Origin: Microbacterium aerolatum | Lineage (GTDB): Bacteria; Actinomycetota; Actinomycetes; Actinomycetales; Microbacteriaceae | Assembly: GCF_007988825.1 (NCBI RefSeq) | Contig: NZ_BJUW01000002.1 | Span: forward strand, 62,001-126,000 | Reading direction: 5' to 3' | Length of the DNA stretch: 64,000 bases | In this document: positions 62,681-64,000 of the stretch, one piece after another | Numbering within the stretch: position 1 is the first letter of the stretch | Layout of the letters: each line of letters opens with the position of its first letter | The notes under the pieces: generated by a model | The model's database searches: none | Told to the model about the DNA's origin: nothing | What the model saw: the letters and a program-made list of their open reading frames with translations, nothing else | Program-made: the position numbers and the translations under genes

Positions 62681-63831
62681 GATTCTCCTCCTGGTGCGAG
62701 CTGTGGGGCCCGTTCGATTGCTGTTCGAAGCGTGTGCTCGGCAAGGCCGAGACCACAGGTCATGCCGATGCCGGTGGTCGCAGCGATCACGTGCAGGCCG
62801 GGTTCCGGCTCCTCGATGAGGAACTCATCCGGCCCGGATGCGTAGACGCCCTGCCATCGCTCGATCACGCGGATGCTGTCCATCTCGAACAGCGCACGCG
62901 CTTCTTCGAGGAAGGCATCGAACGCGGCTTCCGGCTGGAACGGACCGGGCTGGATCGCGCGGCGGTGCGAGTCGCCGAGTATGAGCGTGCCGTCCGGCAG
63001 CTGCGTGTACATCTGATTCAGATCGAGCGCGGCGAGATCGGGGCGTTCGGCGTGCATCCGCTCGCGCAGCGCGGCGGTCTCGGCGTAGCCACCGAACCGG
63101 CCGTAGCGCAGCAGCGACCAGCCCGTGAGGAGCGGCGCCTCGAGTGCGCGCGGCATCGTCGCGCTGACTCGCATCATGTCGAGGGCGCAGCGGATGACGC
63201 CGACCTGCTCTGCGAGATCGGGAAGGAGCTGGTCGATGTCGTGTCCGATCGCGACGACGACCCGGCCGGCGTCGATCGCGCCGCGCGTGGTCTCGACGCG
63301 GATGCCGGACACCGCTGTGACGGCGGTACGGAAGCGGAATTCGACCCCGAGTGCGGTCAGGTGACGCACGATCGCGCCGACGGCTTCGCGCGGGTCGGTC
63401 TGCAGGTCGGACTCGATGTGCGCACCTCCGACGACGGCACCCGCGCGCAGCGGGGCACGGTGCCGCAGCTCTCCGGCGGTCAGCATCCGAACGCCGCCGT
63501 CCACGGAGGCGCGCTCGAGCACCGCGAGCTCGTCGATGCGGCTTGCAGCGATCAGGGTTCCGGATTCCCGCAGCCAGAATCCGGCGTCCGTCGACAGACG
63601 CAGCCATGTCTCCCGCGCGGTATCTGCGAAGTCACGGGCGAGGCCGGTCTGGGCGCCGATGCACAGGTGGCCGAAGTTGCGGATCGTCGCGCCGACCGGC
63701 GATGCCGTGCGATCGACGACGATCACGCGCAGACCACGACGCACGGCGGCGTATGCCGCGCCGAGACCGACGATGCCGGCGCCGACGACCACGAGATCAG
63801 CGGTATCTGAGGCCACGGAGTGACGCGACAT
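62677..63831 (-). CDS. FAD-dependent aminophosphonate oxidoreductase-like protein
   Basis: D-amino-acid-oxidase-like flavoenzyme (DAO family) of 384 residues. An N-terminal FAD motif DLVVVGAGIVGLGAAYAAVRRG and the ERWQGVYASGPDEFLIEEPEPGLHVIAATTGIGMT C-terminal block match the group linked to phosphonatase-like proteins (TIGR03364). By that definition it should oxidatively deaminate an aminophosphonate to the aldehyde cleaved by the next enzyme. ATG 63829-63831 (MSRHS), with GAAAGG 7 nt upstream. First gene of the cassette within the window. Confidence 0.87.
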   Translation of the reverse strand: MSRHSVASDTADLVVVGAGIVGLGAAYAAVRRGLRVIVVDRTASPVGATIRNFGHLCIGAQTGLARDFADTARETWLRLSTDAGFWLRESGTLIAASRIDELAVLERASVDGGVRMLTAGELRHRAPLRAGAVVGGAHIESDLQTDPREAVGAIVRHLTALGVEFRFRTAVTAVSGIRVETTRGAIDAGRVVVAIGHDIDQLLPDLAEQVGVIRCALDMMRVSATMPRALEAPLLTGWSLLRYGRFGGYAETAALRERMHAERPDLAALDLNQMYTQLPDGTLILGDSHRRAIQPGPFQPEAAFDAFLEEARALFEMDSIRVIERWQGVYASGPDEFLIEEPEPGLHVIAATTGIGMTCGLGLAEHTLRTAIERAPQLAPGGES

Positions 63832-64000
63832 GATGGCCTTTCGGTGCGAGGGATCGAAATCCACTGTCGCACCGGAAATCTCGCGTCTCGGGCCGAACCC
63901 GGAAGAGTTTGCCTCGCGTTCACCTGAGATTCCACGGCGCTCTCAGCGGGTGAACGCACGCTGAACGAGCAGCCGGAACGCTCTGCCGCGGGCAGAAAAA
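63832..64000. promoter_or_regulatory. Upstream region of the phosphonate cassette
   Basis: The region holds no gene. It contains a 7-bp inverted repeat (GGTGCGA at 63843-63849 with TCGCACC at 63867-63873). It also contains a long interrupted inverted repeat at 63916-63957: GCGTTCACC + TGAGA facing TCTCA + GGTGAACGC. Either could be an operator for the cassette. The window ends before any regulator gene. Confidence 0.55.

Overview
The window is about 64 kb of very GC-rich chromosome from an actinobacterium. The protein families, the codon use, the HspR-type heat-shock operators, the menaquinone genes and the abundant heptamer GGATGCC/GGCATCC all fit Microbacteriaceae, most likely Microbacterium. 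The genus is an inference from general resemblance, not from a marker-gene comparison. No phage, insertion sequence, CRISPR array or rRNA gene is visible. This is core chromosome with small accessory pieces.

Layout. 1-4077: the str operon on the minus strand (rpsL-rpsG-fusA-tuf; tuf runs off the left edge). 4.3-6.8 kb: small unknown genes, including a 53-residue membrane protein. 6.9-10.7 kb: malE-malF-malG, a maltose-type ABC importer without its own ATPase, preceded by two LacI-type operator sites. 10.9-25.2 kb: yajQ, a hydrolase, fprA, then a scattered menaquinone set (polyprenyl synthase, menG, menF, menD, menA) with ppk2, an atypical tRNA-like locus and a WYL regulator facing a two-gene ABC exporter. 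25.2-35 kb: small metabolic and regulatory genes. 35-44.7 kb: an ABC-F protein, a large Lhr-type helicase, a YefM/YoeB-like toxin-antitoxin pair, an EI24 membrane protein and a Nei-type glycosylase. 44.7-48.4 kb: phnD-phnC-phnE phosphonate importer with a double-length permease. 49.4-51.9 kb: ClpC-type unfoldase under two HAIR operators. 52-60.9 kb: amidotransferase, purU, an amino-acid ABC importer with a binding-protein/permease fusion, nitronate monooxygenase, a second-type YidC, and transporters. 60.9-63.8 kb: a three-gene phosphonate-catabolism cassette (FAD oxidoreductase, phosphonatase-like HAD hydrolase, zinc dehydrogenase).

How the parts connect. The importer at 44.7-48.4 kb and the cassette at 60.9-63.8 kb together look like a complete uptake and breakdown route for an aminophosphonate that is probably not plain 2-aminoethylphosphonate. 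No C-P lyase, phnW or classical phnX is visible. This is the best candidate for an under-described biochemical system here.

Two genome-wide signals run through the whole window. First, more than twenty start codons sit 6-8 nt downstream of a TANNNT (or CANNNT) -10 element. This marks pervasive leaderless transcription and corrects several gene starts. Second, several families of palindromic repeats recur. One long inverted-pair element occurs four times, each time between convergent genes. Related or shorter units have also invaded coding sequences in frame (fprA, lhr helicase, EI24 protein).
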